Below, in pieces: positions 1-7,275 of a stretch of 51,452 nucleotides of DNA. The stretch covers positions 1-51,452 of IMG/VR virus record IMGVR_UViG_3300045241_000033. One strand, given 5' to 3'. A program made the position numbers and the translations under genes. The notes below the pieces were generated by a model. That model saw nothing but the letters and a program-made list of their open reading frames with translations. It did no database searches and had not been told where the DNA came from. The DNA is from a virus. The stretch's first letter is position 1, and every line of letters begins with the position of its first letter.

Positions 1-307
1 CTTCGTCCATCGAGCCGAGCACGAAGATCGAGCTGACGGAGAGGTTGTTGTACGTGACCGGCTCGCCTGCCTTGTTCGTGCCGTCGTTGCGGTCGAACTT
101 ACCCTTCAGGACGACGATGTCGTTCTTCGCGACCTTGACGTGCTCGTGCGAGTCCCAGAGCGTTGCGCTCACCTTGATCGCGCTGCGGCCGAATCCGGCC
201 TGGCTCACGACGATGTTGCGGATGTCCTGCCCGGACTTGGTCGTGTTCTCGTTGGGCTCGAACTCCACGACGCCGACGACAGTGCGGTACGTTGCTTCAG
301 ATGCCAA
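1..307 (-). CDS. ssb: Single-stranded DNA-binding protein, C-terminus cut by contig end
   Basis: This is the N-terminal ~102 codons of an SSB whose complete copy lies at 49722-50102. The protein would coat ssDNA during phage replication and recombination through an OB fold. It starts with TTG (305-307), preceded by an AGAGGAGA ribosome binding site. The acidic tail seen in the complete copy lies beyond the contig end. It differs from the right-hand copy by a few, mostly silent, substitutions. It sits directly after the PD-(D/E)XK nuclease gene in the leftward DNA-metabolism operon. Confidence 0.85.
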   Translation of the reverse strand, partial: MASEATYRTVVGVVEFEPNENTTKSGQDIRNIVVSQAGFGRSAIKVSATLWDSHEHVKVAKNDIVVLKGKFDRNDGTNKAGEPVTYNNLSVSSIFVLGSMDE

Positions 308-319
308 GTGTTGTCTCCT

Positions 320-718
320 CTAAGTGGATTGGTAGGCGGGGACGTACGCCTCGCGATAGAGCCGTACGAAGTGACCCCAGGACATGCGAACGATTTCTTC
401 CGTGTAGTGATCCACGAATCTCCGACCGGCCAGGTCACCGAGCGCGAGATAGTCGCGCACGAACATCTGGACGCAGTCGCGCCCGTTGCGCTTCGCTTCC
501 TTCACTGCGAGCACGGGGGGAAGCCCGGCCTTCGCTGCGTTCTCGACGGCCTGCTCCCAGTACGAGGTCAGGAAGGTGTACTTCTTGACGTACTTGATCT
601 CCAGGCCGACGCGGAGGCCTACGCAGTCGGGCGTGTCCGTGCCGGTCGGGCCGGATCGTTCCCCGCCCAGCTCACGGCACTTCTCCCTCTCAACTCTCTT
701 CCAGGGTTTATCCGCCAT
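320..718 (-). CDS. PD-(D/E)XK-type nuclease, left variant
   Basis: Small nuclease of about 132 residues. The visible active-site pattern is PD at residues 30-31 followed by LEIKY with E40 and K42, the hallmark of the PD-(D/E)XK fold. The size and the position between the primase-helicase and SSB genes suggest a Holliday-junction-resolvase-like or replication-linked endonuclease, but the substrate is inferred. The chosen ATG (716-718) overlaps the stop of the upstream gene by 11 bases; an in-frame GTG-type start 10 codons upstream is possible. The C-terminal third (near 345-460) differs completely from the copy at 50115-50504, including three extra codons here, while the catalytic region is nearly identical. 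Confidence 0.7.
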   Translation of the reverse strand: MADKPWKRVEREKCRELGGERSGPTGTDTPDCVGLRVGLEIKYVKKYTFLTSYWEQAVENAAKAGLPPVLAVKEAKRNGRDCVQMFVRDYLALGDLAGRRFVDHYTEEIVRMSWGHFVRLYREAYVPAYQST

Positions 719-899
719 AGCGACCGCGCCGCTCGAACTCACGCGCATACTTCTCGTCGTCCTTCAGACCGTCCACCTCGCGCGCAAGCAGCTCGAAGAA
801 CGTAAGAACTCTCCGCTGACGAAGCCAGAGCCAGCGCCAATCACGTTTAGTGTGGGAGACGCTAGCCAAGTAGCTCGGCCAGCCCTTCGTCGGTAACAC
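708..899 (-). CDS. Small hypothetical protein
   Basis: 63-residue basic protein with a tryptophan-rich N-terminal half (two WLW-like clusters) and a charged C-terminal half ending in an arginine/glycine stretch. Function not recognised. It starts with GTG, overlaps the preceding zinc-ribbon gene by 38 bases and the nuclease gene by 11 bases, and has no strong ribosome binding site, so a shorter form is possible. An identical copy exists at 50494-50685, so the reading frame is intact in both contig ends. Confidence 0.5.
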   Translation of the reverse strand: MLPTKGWPSYLASVSHTKRDWRWLWLRQRRVLTFFELLAREVDGLKDDEKYAREFERRGRYGG

Positions 900-1299
900 C
901 GAGCGGCTGGATCAGGTACTCACGTCGTGTGTACGAGTAGCCGATGATCTCGAACAGCTGGTGGCCGACACGGACAACGTCGGGGAAGCTGAGCTTGTGC
1001 CGTACATCGCTCCGCACAACGTCGCGCGAGTCGATGAAGTAGAAGTCCTCCCGAACCTTGACGCTCGTGTCCTTGAGGTCGATGACGCTCTCGGGCAACT
1101 CGTCCACCGCGGCGGACGACTGCTCCTCCAGGAACATCGTCACCTTCTCGGGCCAGTCTTCATCGACCGAGCCGGTGGGGATCCAGAAGGTACGCATGTC
1201 GCAGACGAGGCACCTCTCGAACTGCTTGTTGTGCGGGTAGTTGACGTTGTGAATCGAGCAGCGGCGTGCCCCGTCTCCGGGATCGCTTCGGTCGAACAT
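862..1299 (-). CDS. Zinc-ribbon-containing hypothetical protein
   Basis: 145-residue protein. Near the N-terminus (about residues 14-33) it has a CSIH ... CLVC arrangement, consistent with a one-zinc ribbon using three cysteines and a histidine. The rest is a mixed alpha/beta region with no motif I recognise. The ATG is coupled to the primase-helicase stop by a TGATG overlap, so it is probably co-translated with it and may act in replication. Identical in both contig ends (second copy 50648-51085). Confidence 0.7.
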   Translation of the reverse strand: MFDRSDPGDGARRCSIHNVNYPHNKQFERCLVCDMRTFWIPTGSVDEDWPEKVTMFLEEQSSAAVDELPESVIDLKDTSVKVREDFYFIDSRDVVRSDVRHKLSFPDVVRVGHQLFEIIGYSYTRREYLIQPLGVTDEGLAELLG

Positions 1300-2630
1300 C
1301 AGTAGGGTGGCTCCTCCTCTTCGACTCGCTCCACCCGCGCCCAGCCGTCGTTCTCGATGTCGCCCACGATCTCCGCTTGGAGAGTGGACATGAGACGACG
1401 AGGCTTCGAGGGGAAGATGTTTAGCTTGCCGGTCTTGACGCCGCCCTTACCTTCGGCGGCGACCACTGAGATGACTTGGTCTGCGGAGTTGCGAATGGCA
1501 GACGCGCCGCGGGGGCCGCTGCCTTGTTTGTCGGTGTGGTGGACGAGCAGTACGGCTGCGCCGGTATCGCGTGCGATGGGGATGACGCCGCCCCGCATGA
1601 GTCTCGTCATGTCGGGGTTCGAGTTCTCCTCTGCGCCGAGCGTGACGCGACTCAGTGAGTCGATCACGACGAGCACGGGCTCGACCTCTAGCGTTTCCTC
1701 CAGCAGCTTCTCCGGCTCGTTCAGCAGGTCAACGCCCGCGTACCAGATGTACTCCAGGTTCTTCGCGTGCTTGTCCTTGTCGTACCCGAGCGCGTTCAGG
1801 CGCTGGAGCACGAGGCCTTCGGAGTTCTCCTCGTCCACGTAGACGACCGGGCCGTGGTGCATGAGCTTCCGGCCGAGGAACGTCTCGTCCCCGCCAGCGA
1901 CCGCGAGCGCGAGGGCCATCGTGATGAACGACTTCCCCACGCCGCCGTCTCCGGCGAGCACAGCTGCCTCGCTCCGGACGATCATGTCCTCGACCAACCA
2001 GTCGGTGTCGGGCACCGGCCGGTTCAGGTCGAGGCGGCGGTAGTGCCGCTTCGGCTCGTCGGCCTTCTTGAGCAGGACGCGGAACGCGTTCCAGTCGTAC
2101 GTGCGGAAGAACTCAGCGACGTCCTCGATCCCTTGCGGGAGCTGGACGCGCCGGGCTCTGCGCCCGAGGCACTTCTGGATCTTCGCCCAGGCCTCGTCGC
2201 CCTGCTTCTTCGCGGGGCCGTACGGGTCGTCGTTGTCGAAGACCACGAAGACCTTCTTCGCTTCTCCGAACAGCTCGGTGGCGTAGTGGTCCTTCCACGC
2301 GTTCAGTCCAGAGAGGCCGACGATGCTCGTCTTCCATGAGTCGGTCGCGGCCTGCCAGGCGGCCATCGTGTCGGTCTCGCCTTCGAGCAGGAGCATGTGC
2401 TTGCCCGGCTCGAAGCCGGGCGGCAGGAACGGAACCTGTCCGGCCTGCGTCGGCGGATCCCACCAGAAGCGGCGGTCTTCCTTGTCCCAGCCCTTGCGGT
2501 ACTTCGTCGCGTCCCCGTAGGGGAACTTGACGGTGTCAGGGCCGTCTGTTTCGACGCCGAATGCTTCGAGCGTGTCGGGGGTGATACCCCGTCGCGACTC
2601 GAACCACCGGGCCGCGTCGGGATGTATCAC
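1299..2630 (-). CDS. TOPRIM primase-helicase / RepA-like replicative ATPase
   Basis: 443-residue replication protein. Residues 83-87 (EGETD) and the FDND stretch at about 131-134 mark a TOPRIM domain. Residues 226-234 (AGDGGVGKS) are a Walker A motif, 321-324 (VVID) Walker B, and a histidine pair at 364-365 fits the RecA/RepA-like (AAA_25) ATPase fold. It should unwind DNA at the phage fork, with the TOPRIM part giving primase-type activity. No N-terminal zinc-binding primase domain is visible, so priming may need a partner; the zinc-ribbon protein encoded next is a speculative candidate. It starts with GTG directly after the upstream stop. The C-terminal 122 codons recur at the right contig end. 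Confidence 0.85.
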   Translation of the reverse strand: MIHPDAARWFESRRGITPDTLEAFGVETDGPDTVKFPYGDATKYRKGWDKEDRRFWWDPPTQAGQVPFLPPGFEPGKHMLLLEGETDTMAAWQAATDSWKTSIVGLSGLNAWKDHYATELFGEAKKVFVVFDNDDPYGPAKKQGDEAWAKIQKCLGRRARRVQLPQGIEDVAEFFRTYDWNAFRVLLKKADEPKRHYRRLDLNRPVPDTDWLVEDMIVRSEAAVLAGDGGVGKSFITMALALAVAGGDETFLGRKLMHHGPVVYVDEENSEGLVLQRLNALGYDKDKHAKNLEYIWYAGVDLLNEPEKLLEETLEVEPVLVVIDSLSRVTLGAEENSNPDMTRLMRGGVIPIARDTGAAVLLVHHTDKQGSGPRGASAIRNSADQVISVVAAEGKGGVKTGKLNIFPSKPRRLMSTLQAEIVGDIENDGWARVERVEEEEPPY

Positions 2631-2849
2631 CTACCCTTGCGACTGCGGAGCGGGGACTGTGGTCAGCTCTAGGAGTGCCGCTGTGACGGCCGTGTTCGGG
2701 TTCGACGCGATGTCGCGCAGCAGCACGAAGAACGTCTGCTCCAGCCGCTCAACGCGGAGGCGCAGGGCTTCGCTCTGCATTTCGAGCACGGCGATGATCT
2801 CTTCGTGACCTTGCGCTGCGGGGATCGGGGTCTGCTCTTCGATGGTCAG
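2631..2849 (-). CDS. Small coiled-coil protein with probable CTG start
   Basis: 72-residue protein with a predicted amphipathic helix in the middle (about residues 18-45, heptad-like leucines and charged residues) and a hydrophobic helix afterward. The upstream gene ends in TGA that overlaps a CTG as CTGA. An AGGAGG ribosome binding site lies 7 bases before that CTG, and no ATG, GTG or TTG fits as well. The CTG start is therefore my choice, read from the sequence alone. Function unknown; it lies between the HAD phosphatase and primase-helicase genes and may be an accessory replication factor. Confidence 0.6.
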   Translation of the reverse strand: MTIEEQTPIPAAQGHEEIIAVLEMQSEALRLRVERLEQTFFVLLRDIASNPNTAVTAALLELTTVPAPQSQG

Positions 2850-3286
2850 TTCGTTTCCTCCTGTCGGAACGCCGGGAACACGGCCGCCTCTTTGCCGAGG
2901 CGCGTGAGCACCTTCTCGGTGACTTTGTCCCAGCACTTGTCGCACTGGTTGTAACGCTCGGCCTTGTCATCTATGTAGACGCTGCCGGAGGGCTTCCCCC
3001 GCTTCGTCCAGATGTCGATGAACGTCAGGCCCGCGTTGTCGAGCGTGTCGCGGATGTACTGCACCTCGGCCTGAACCGAGATCGGGTCTTCGCACTGCCC
3101 CGTCCAGGGGTTGTGCGGGTTCGTGCGCGCCGATGAGATCATCAGCGTGAGGCCTGCGCGGTGCATCCGGCGCATGTTCTCCACGAAGCGCGGCATGAAC
3201 GTGGTCGGCCGCTCGGGCCACATAGCCGGGACGGCCGTGCCGTCCCAGTCCACGATGACCGTGTGGACAAGCTTAGACGGGGTCAC
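2846..3286 (-). CDS. HAD-superfamily phosphatase-like protein
   Basis: 146 residues. The N-terminal DWDGT (residues 13-17) is the HAD motif I with the nucleophile aspartate. A serine-rich SSAR segment near residue 51 fits motif II, a lysine in the KRGKP stretch fits motif III, and YIDDKAE near residue 104 fits motif IV. Phage HAD proteins of this kind are usually polynucleotide kinase 3'-phosphatase-like or nucleotidase-like; the substrate cannot be told here. GTG start, overlapping the upstream nucleotide hydrolase gene by 14 bases, which supports a role in nucleotide metabolism. Confidence 0.75.
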   Translation of the reverse strand: MTPSKLVHTVIVDWDGTAVPAMWPERPTTFMPRFVENMRRMHRAGLTLMISSARTNPHNPWTGQCEDPISVQAEVQYIRDTLDNAGLTFIDIWTKRGKPSGSVYIDDKAERYNQCDKCWDKVTEKVLTRLGKEAAVFPAFRQEETN

Positions 3287-3794
3287 ACCAGGGCTCCGTG
3301 AAGGCGGGCGCTTCGTGCAGGCCCTCGTGTCCCTTGGGAATCTCGCAGTACCACTTCCGATCCGGGGACATGATCGGGCAGATGTTGTCGAAGGCGTCGT
3401 CCTGCAGGTCTAGTACCCCAGGTCGGGCACAGGGTGCCGCCGTCTCCAGTTTCGCCTTGACGTACTCCGCGCCGTTGACGTTGAAGAAGATGCCAGCGGC
3501 GTGATCCTCGTCGGTCTCGCCTTCGAGCCACAGCTCGAAGTGGCGTGCGGCTGACTCCTGGAACCGCTCGTACTCGGCCATGCCCTCAGCGAGCTGCCAG
3601 TTGCGGGGCTCGCCGGGCTTGCGTGTGTTGTCGTATTTCGCGGCGGCCTTCGACAGGTGCTCGGCCCAGCGGCGGAACATCGGGCCCGGACGGATCAGGA
3701 GGAAATTGATCTTCCCCTCCGTCGTGTCGCGCACCATGCCGGAGTCGAACTGCTGCCGGTTGCCGGAGTCCTTGACCTCGAACTCGTTGCTCAA
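3273..3794 (-). CDS. dATP/dGTP diphosphohydrolase-like protein
   Basis: 173 residues. The N-terminal part has the RDTTEGKINFLLI, KYD...NW and RHFELW...ETDEDHAAG pattern that I associate with the phage dATP/dGTP diphosphohydrolase N-terminal family (formerly DUF5664), with the EDH motif near residues 116-118. Such enzymes remove dATP or dGTP and shape the nucleotide pool. The C-terminal ~60 residues carry four cysteines that may bind zinc. TTG start coupled by a TTGA overlap to the upstream gene. No PurZ-like gene was found, so a modified-base pathway is not supported. Confidence 0.6.
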   Translation of the reverse strand: MSNEFEVKDSGNRQQFDSGMVRDTTEGKINFLLIRPGPMFRRWAEHLSKAAAKYDNTRKPGEPRNWQLAEGMAEYERFQESAARHFELWLEGETDEDHAAGIFFNVNGAEYVKAKLETAAPCARPGVLDLQDDAFDNICPIMSPDRKWYCEIPKGHEGLHEAPAFTEPWCDPV

Positions 3795-4012
3795 GTGAGG
3801 TCGCGCCTCTCCGACTTGGGGACGCCCGCGGCTTTCAGCTTGTCATCCAGCAGGCTCCACACGGCGAACGTGTCGCGGCCCGGCTTGGAGAAGTTTCCGC
3901 CTAGAACCTTCGCGACGGCAAGCGCCTCTGTCCGGTCGAGAACGAGAGTGACGGTCTCGATGGGCGGCTCTACCGGCACGGGCTTACGTTGCTGCACTGT
4001 TACGGTTGCCAA
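3791..4012 (-). CDS. Small hypothetical protein after the polymerase gene
   Basis: 73-residue protein, function not recognised. It has a valine/proline-rich N-terminus, then a helix with a conserved-looking LVLDRTEALAVAKVL segment. The TTG start (4010-4012) lies 29 bases inside the end of the polymerase C-terminal gene, and the stop overlaps the next TTG as TTGA, so it is embedded in the operon on both sides. It probably has a small accessory role in replication or nucleotide metabolism; this is inference from position only. Confidence 0.6.
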   Translation of the reverse strand: MATVTVQQRKPVPVEPPIETVTLVLDRTEALAVAKVLGGNFSKPGRDTFAVWSLLDDKLKAAGVPKSERRDLT

Positions 4013-4775
4013 CTGATTTGCTCCATTCGTCGTAGTCGATTTTGTCGGCCCATGACGTCAGTGCGATCTCGTGATCGACGTCGATGGGGACGATCTCGTG
4101 TACATGCTCGAAGCCCCGGCGCATGAACACCGGCATCAGCCGGTTCAGCACGGGCAGCTCGCCCGTGGGGCCGTCGAGGATGATCTCGTCGTGTACGACC
4201 GAGACCATCTTCGTCTTCCAGTCTGCGGCCGTCGCGTGCTCGTGGACGTTCAGCAGTGCACGCTTCATGATCCCGGCGGCGCTGCCCTGGATGAGCTTGT
4301 TGAGCATCTTGTGCTCACCGAACTCCTCCATGTGCAGGTGCCGTCCGTCGATGCCGCGCAGGTATCCGCGCTTGGCGGTGACGCGCTTAACGTCGTCCTG
4401 CAGGATCGACACGAACGGGAAGTTCTTGTGGAACGTGCGGATCATCGCCTTAGCGTCGGCGGCGGTGCCGCCGAACTGCAGCTGGATCGTCTTCATGCCC
4501 CCGCCGTACATCAGCGAGAGGAACATGATCTTCCACTTCGTGCGCTCTTCCTTCGAAACGTCGGTCTGTCCGGTGACAAGCTGGGCGACCGCGGTGTACG
4601 GGTCGTAGCCCGCGCGGATGCGCGCAGCGAACTCGTCGTGCCCGAGCTTCGAGGCGAAGTACGCCGCGAGGCGGGGCTCGATGGATGCGTAGTCGAAGAA
4701 GGAAAAGGCCCCCCGCTTCGGCACGACCGCACGCTTCACGGTCGTGTCGTCGCGGGGGATGTTCTGCCAGTTCAT
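3984..4775 (-). CDS. DNA polymerase I-type, C-terminal half (palm/fingers)
   Basis: 263-residue gene product containing only the catalytic core end of a family A polymerase. It begins MNWQNIPR, which is the second half of the TGRxSSS...QNIP motif. Motif A is FDYASIEPR with D28; motif B is the O-helix R78-x-K80 ... F...MYGG to residue 92; motif C is VVHDEI with H195, D196 and E197. All catalytic carboxylates are present. The partner half with exonuclease and thumb is encoded at 6160-7275, four genes upstream. The ATG is coupled to the preceding stop by a TAATG overlap. The two polypeptides presumably associate into one polymerase that replicates phage DNA. Confidence 0.88.
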   Translation of the reverse strand: MNWQNIPRDDTTVKRAVVPKRGAFSFFDYASIEPRLAAYFASKLGHDEFAARIRAGYDPYTAVAQLVTGQTDVSKEERTKWKIMFLSLMYGGGMKTIQLQFGGTAADAKAMIRTFHKNFPFVSILQDDVKRVTAKRGYLRGIDGRHLHMEEFGEHKMLNKLIQGSAAGIMKRALLNVHEHATAADWKTKMVSVVHDEIILDGPTGELPVLNRLMPVFMRRGFEHVHEIVPIDVDHEIALTSWADKIDYDEWSKSVGNRNSAAT

Positions 4776-5086
4776 TAGCCGGTCACGATCTTGATGACTG
4801 GCTTAGATGCTTTCTCCGCCTGGAGCAGCTTCAGGAAGGTGTGCTCCTCGTTCAGTTGCTCGATGAGGATCGGATCCATGACGTAGCGCCAGACGCCCGT
4901 GCCCGCGTAGCGCGCGGTCGTCCCGCAGGTGCAGCCGTACTCCGGGAAGTTGAAGTCCTCCTCGTAGCCGTAGTCGTCGTACGAGTCAGGCGTGACGTCG
5001 TAGTCGTGCAGCCTGCACGACCACTCCCGGTCTTCGCGGTACTTCAGCCGGTAGCTGCCATAGCGCACCCCCGGTACGGGGTGCAT
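4775..5086 (-). CDS. Hypothetical protein inserted between polymerase halves (1)
   Basis: 103 residues, tyrosine- and aspartate-rich. Cysteines occur at about residue 24 and in a CTC pair near residue 52, with acidic YDDYGYEED between; a metal site is possible but not demonstrable. The C-terminal ~40 residues look helical. It starts at an ATG fused to the upstream stop (TGATG) and its own stop is fused to the polymerase C-half start (TAATG), so all three are translationally coupled. Not recognised as any homing endonuclease. It may be a subunit or linker factor of the split polymerase, which is inference. Confidence 0.65.
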   Translation of the reverse strand: MHPVPGVRYGSYRLKYREDREWSCRLHDYDVTPDSYDDYGYEEDFNFPEYGCTCGTTARYAGTGVWRYVMDPILIEQLNEEHTFLKLLQAEKASKPVIKIVTG

Positions 5087-5292
5087 CAGTCGATCCAGAC
5101 GACGATAGTCTTACCGCCGTGTCCGTGTATCGCGAGCAGGTCGTCCATGGAGGCGTAGATCGCCGTCGAGCTGTGCTTCGTGCGCCAACGCAGGACGGCG
5201 GTTCCGTCGGAGAACTCGACGCCGTCGGCGATGACACCCGTGCCGGAGATTCCGGTCTCGTCTTCGAGCCGGTTCAGGGCGAAGCGGAGCAT
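5086..5292 (-). CDS. Small conserved actinophage protein between polymerase halves (2)
   Basis: 68 residues. The pattern GTGVIADGVEFSDGT, a central RW, and the C-terminal IHGHGGKTIVVWID strongly resemble a family of small proteins found beside replication genes in many actinobacteriophages; I recognise the pattern but know no function. It is compact and probably a beta-barrel-like fold. ATG start 2 bases after the upstream TAG; the stop overlaps the next ATG as TGATG. Confidence 0.75.
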   Translation of the reverse strand: MLRFALNRLEDETGISGTGVIADGVEFSDGTAVLRWRTKHSSTAIYASMDDLLAIHGHGGKTIVVWID

Positions 5293-5294
5293 CG

Positions 5295-5981
5295 CTAGTC
5301 GAGCCCGGAGTCGTCAGAACTCAGCGTGATGCCGAGTGCTTCGGCACTGCCGGGCATGCTGATCTTCACCTTCGGCGTGTCGAGGGCGTCACGCGCGTCC
5401 TGCGCGTGGCCGATCAGCTCGGCATCCTCATACGCCTGACGGAACGCTTCGGACGCGTCATCGTCCGGCCCTGCGACCGGCACGATCATCGACTGCGGGA
5501 CGTTGTCGATGAGGACGTTGCCCATGATGTCCGTGACGGTGAACTTCGCCTCGGACTCGATCTGCGCCATACGCTCGTCCTGGATCTCCTGCAGCTCTGC
5601 AAGCTCGGCCTCCGCGATGGTGCGGGCCTCGTTGTACGCGGCAGCCTGCTCGCGGTTCTCGATGCGCCGCGCCTTGGACGTGCGCGTACGACGCTCCTGG
5701 CGCTCCTTGCGCCGGTTCTTGCGGCTCGTCGGCTGGGCCGGGCCCTTGATCTTGCGGGCCTGCTTCTTCAGCTTCGCGGCCATGCGGCCGACCACGGGGA
5801 ATGCTTCGGGATGTAGCGCGACCTGGCCCATGAAGACCGCGAGCTGTTCGTAGGACGCTTTCTCCTCGTCCGTCAGTACGACCAGCGTCTCGGCCTCATG
5901 GGCGCGGACGGTCACGTCTGCTGAGGCCCCGAGCAGGGCGGCCTGCTCGGGCGTCAACAGGATCTGTACTAGCTGGGTCAC
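5295..5981 (-). CDS. Basic-middle hypothetical protein between polymerase halves (3)
   Basis: 228 residues. An acidic/helical N-terminal region is followed by a strongly basic segment (about residues 70-105, dense in lysine and arginine), a long alanine/glutamate helix, and an acidic C-terminus. The basic block suggests nucleic acid binding. The GTG start (5979-5981) overlaps the upstream stop as GTGA; a longer frame with an upstream ATG would cut through the neighbouring gene and was not chosen. No endonuclease motif of the HNH, GIY-YIG or LAGLIDADG type is visible. Function unknown. Confidence 0.65.
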   Translation of the reverse strand: MTQLVQILLTPEQAALLGASADVTVRAHEAETLVVLTDEEKASYEQLAVFMGQVALHPEAFPVVGRMAAKLKKQARKIKGPAQPTSRKNRRKERQERRTRTSKARRIENREQAAAYNEARTIAEAELAELQEIQDERMAQIESEAKFTVTDIMGNVLIDNVPQSMIVPVAGPDDDASEAFRQAYEDAELIGHAQDARDALDTPKVKISMPGSAEALGITLSSDDSGLD

Positions 5982-6151
5982 ACGACCTCGTTCTCGAAGG
6001 CCGCGAAGATCGCTGCGCGCATCGTCTTGGTCTCGGGAAGAGCGGAATTGTCGGTGGCGCGCAGGTAGTGCCGCGCGTCCTCGATGGAGAGGCGCAGCAC
6101 GACCTCTTTCTCGACCGGCTCGACGGTTCGAAGCTCGGAGAGAATCTTCAA
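5978..6151 (-). CDS. Small hypothetical protein between polymerase halves (4)
   Basis: 57-residue protein that starts with TTG (6149-6151) eight bases after the stop of the polymerase N-terminal gene. A GGAGG ribosome binding site overlaps that stop region, and the gene ends in a GTGA overlap with the next gene. Composition is ordinary, with an N-terminal VEKEVVLRL strand and a C-terminal helix. Not recognised. The clean ribosome binding site and coupling argue that it is real despite its size. Confidence 0.6.
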   Translation of the reverse strand: MKILSELRTVEPVEKEVVLRLSIEDARHYLRATDNSALPETKTMRAAIFAAFENEVV

Positions 6152-6159
6152 GGTGCCTC

Positions 6160-7275
6160 CTAGTTGTTGGATGCGGCGCTGGAGGACATGCGTCCTGTGC
6201 GCGCTGCGTCATCGTTGAAGTTGGGATGGACGTATCCATCGCGCTGCTCTTTCTTCAGCGTGACGAGGTACGTCGTGTGGATCTTCTTGTCGGAGCGGTA
6301 CTGCAGCAACGCCGCAGCCAGCTCGTCGTCGATGTCCCGCAGGACGTCAACGGCGGTGGATTCCAGCTTCACGCCGCGCTTTGCGAACGCTTCCGTGATC
6401 TGGACGGGCGACTGCGGGTTCAGGTCTGGGTTGCCGGTGAGCTTGACGATCTTCTCCCAGCCCTCCATGACCTTGACGCCGTACTCCGACGTGATGCAGT
6501 CGAGGTACGGGATGTCGAGCTTGAAGCTGTCGGCCTCCATGTCGAGTAGGACGAGCTTGAGCTGCATGAACTCGCGGTACAAGTCCTGGAGCCGGGCGTC
6601 CTGCAACTGCAGCTCCGGCAGGAGTTTCTCGTACAGCATGAGCGTGAAATCGGTGTCCTTGAGCGCGTACGGGACGAGCGCCTCCCGCGGGAGCAGGTGA
6701 TACCCGTCGTCCTTCTTGAGCTTCAGCTTGCGGCGTACGGCGCTGAGGTGGTGCTCCTCTTTCGGGACGCGCTTGAACGTGCCCTTGTTCGGGCCGGTCT
6801 TGATCTCGACCTCGATGGTGTCGTCCACCTTGAGCACGGTCGCAGCCAGGTGCTTCAGGCCCTTGCGTCCGTTCTCATCGAGCAGGACGTAGATCGTCTG
6901 CGTGTCGTGGATCTCTTTCTGCTGGATGTCCGCCAGCGTGAAGACGCCCGCGAGGATCAGCTTCTGCAGGTCGAATTTCGCGTTGTGGAAGACCCAGCGC
7001 GTGGCGAGCTGCATCAGGATGAGGCGCAGCTCCTGCACGCGCGTAGCGCGGCCGGGAACCTCGGGGTCGAGGTCGAAGTAGGCGTTGCGGAGGGAGCCGT
7101 CGAGACCACGCCAGGACAGCGTGGCCGCGAACGCGGAATCGTAGAACCCTACGCCCGATGTCTCCGTGTCAACCGCAACGGTCATGCTCTCCGGTGACAC
7201 ATCTGCGTCTGCGCGGAAACGCTTGTACCCCCACTCGGCCCAGGCGTTCCAGCGGTACTCCTTAAACCGCGGCAA
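6160..7275 (-). CDS. DNA polymerase I-type, N-terminal half (3'-5' exonuclease, thumb)
   Basis: 371 residues. Proofreading exonuclease motifs are complete: DTE at 36-38, HNAKFD at 97-102, and YALKDTDF at about 203-210. The thumb and the start of the palm follow, and the protein stops after TGRMSSSAASNN, in the middle of the motif that normally continues to QNIP. The continuation is the separate gene at 3984-4775. No intein or clear group I intron junction is visible. The TTG start overlaps the HNH gene by 14 bases and has no good ribosome binding site, so the exact N-terminus is uncertain. Confidence 0.88.
   Translation of the reverse strand: MPRFKEYRWNAWAEWGYKRFRADADVSPESMTVAVDTETSGVGFYDSAFAATLSWRGLDGSLRNAYFDLDPEVPGRATRVQELRLILMQLATRWVFHNAKFDLQKLILAGVFTLADIQQKEIHDTQTIYVLLDENGRKGLKHLAATVLKVDDTIEVEIKTGPNKGTFKRVPKEEHHLSAVRRKLKLKKDDGYHLLPREALVPYALKDTDFTLMLYEKLLPELQLQDARLQDLYREFMQLKLVLLDMEADSFKLDIPYLDCITSEYGVKVMEGWEKIVKLTGNPDLNPQSPVQITEAFAKRGVKLESTAVDVLRDIDDELAAALLQYRSDKKIHTTYLVTLKKEQRDGYVHPNFNDDAARTGRMSSSAASNN

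Larger units (their letters stand above)
1..1666. repeat. Left copy of terminal direct repeat
   Basis: This stretch recurs at 49796-51452. From about base 696 onward the two copies look identical. Before that they differ by scattered substitutions and by a replaced segment (about 345-460) with a 9-base length difference inside the nuclease gene. The simplest reading is contig overlap of a circular or circularly permuted phage genome of about 49.79 kb, with the two ends drawn from different variants of a population. A true 1.66 kb terminal repeat in one virus would be expected to be identical at both ends. Confidence 0.9.

Noticed and set aside
3273-3794. Z-genome (2-aminoadenine) pathway
   Set aside because: The hydrolase-like gene alone could hint at it, but no PurZ-like synthetase is present and the polymerase shows no obvious special feature.
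4775-6160. Group I intron or intein in the polymerase
   Set aside because: The first half ends directly in a stop without any intein residues, the second half has its own start and coupling, and the U/G splice boundary rules for a group I intron do not fit the junction bases. Kept as a split gene.
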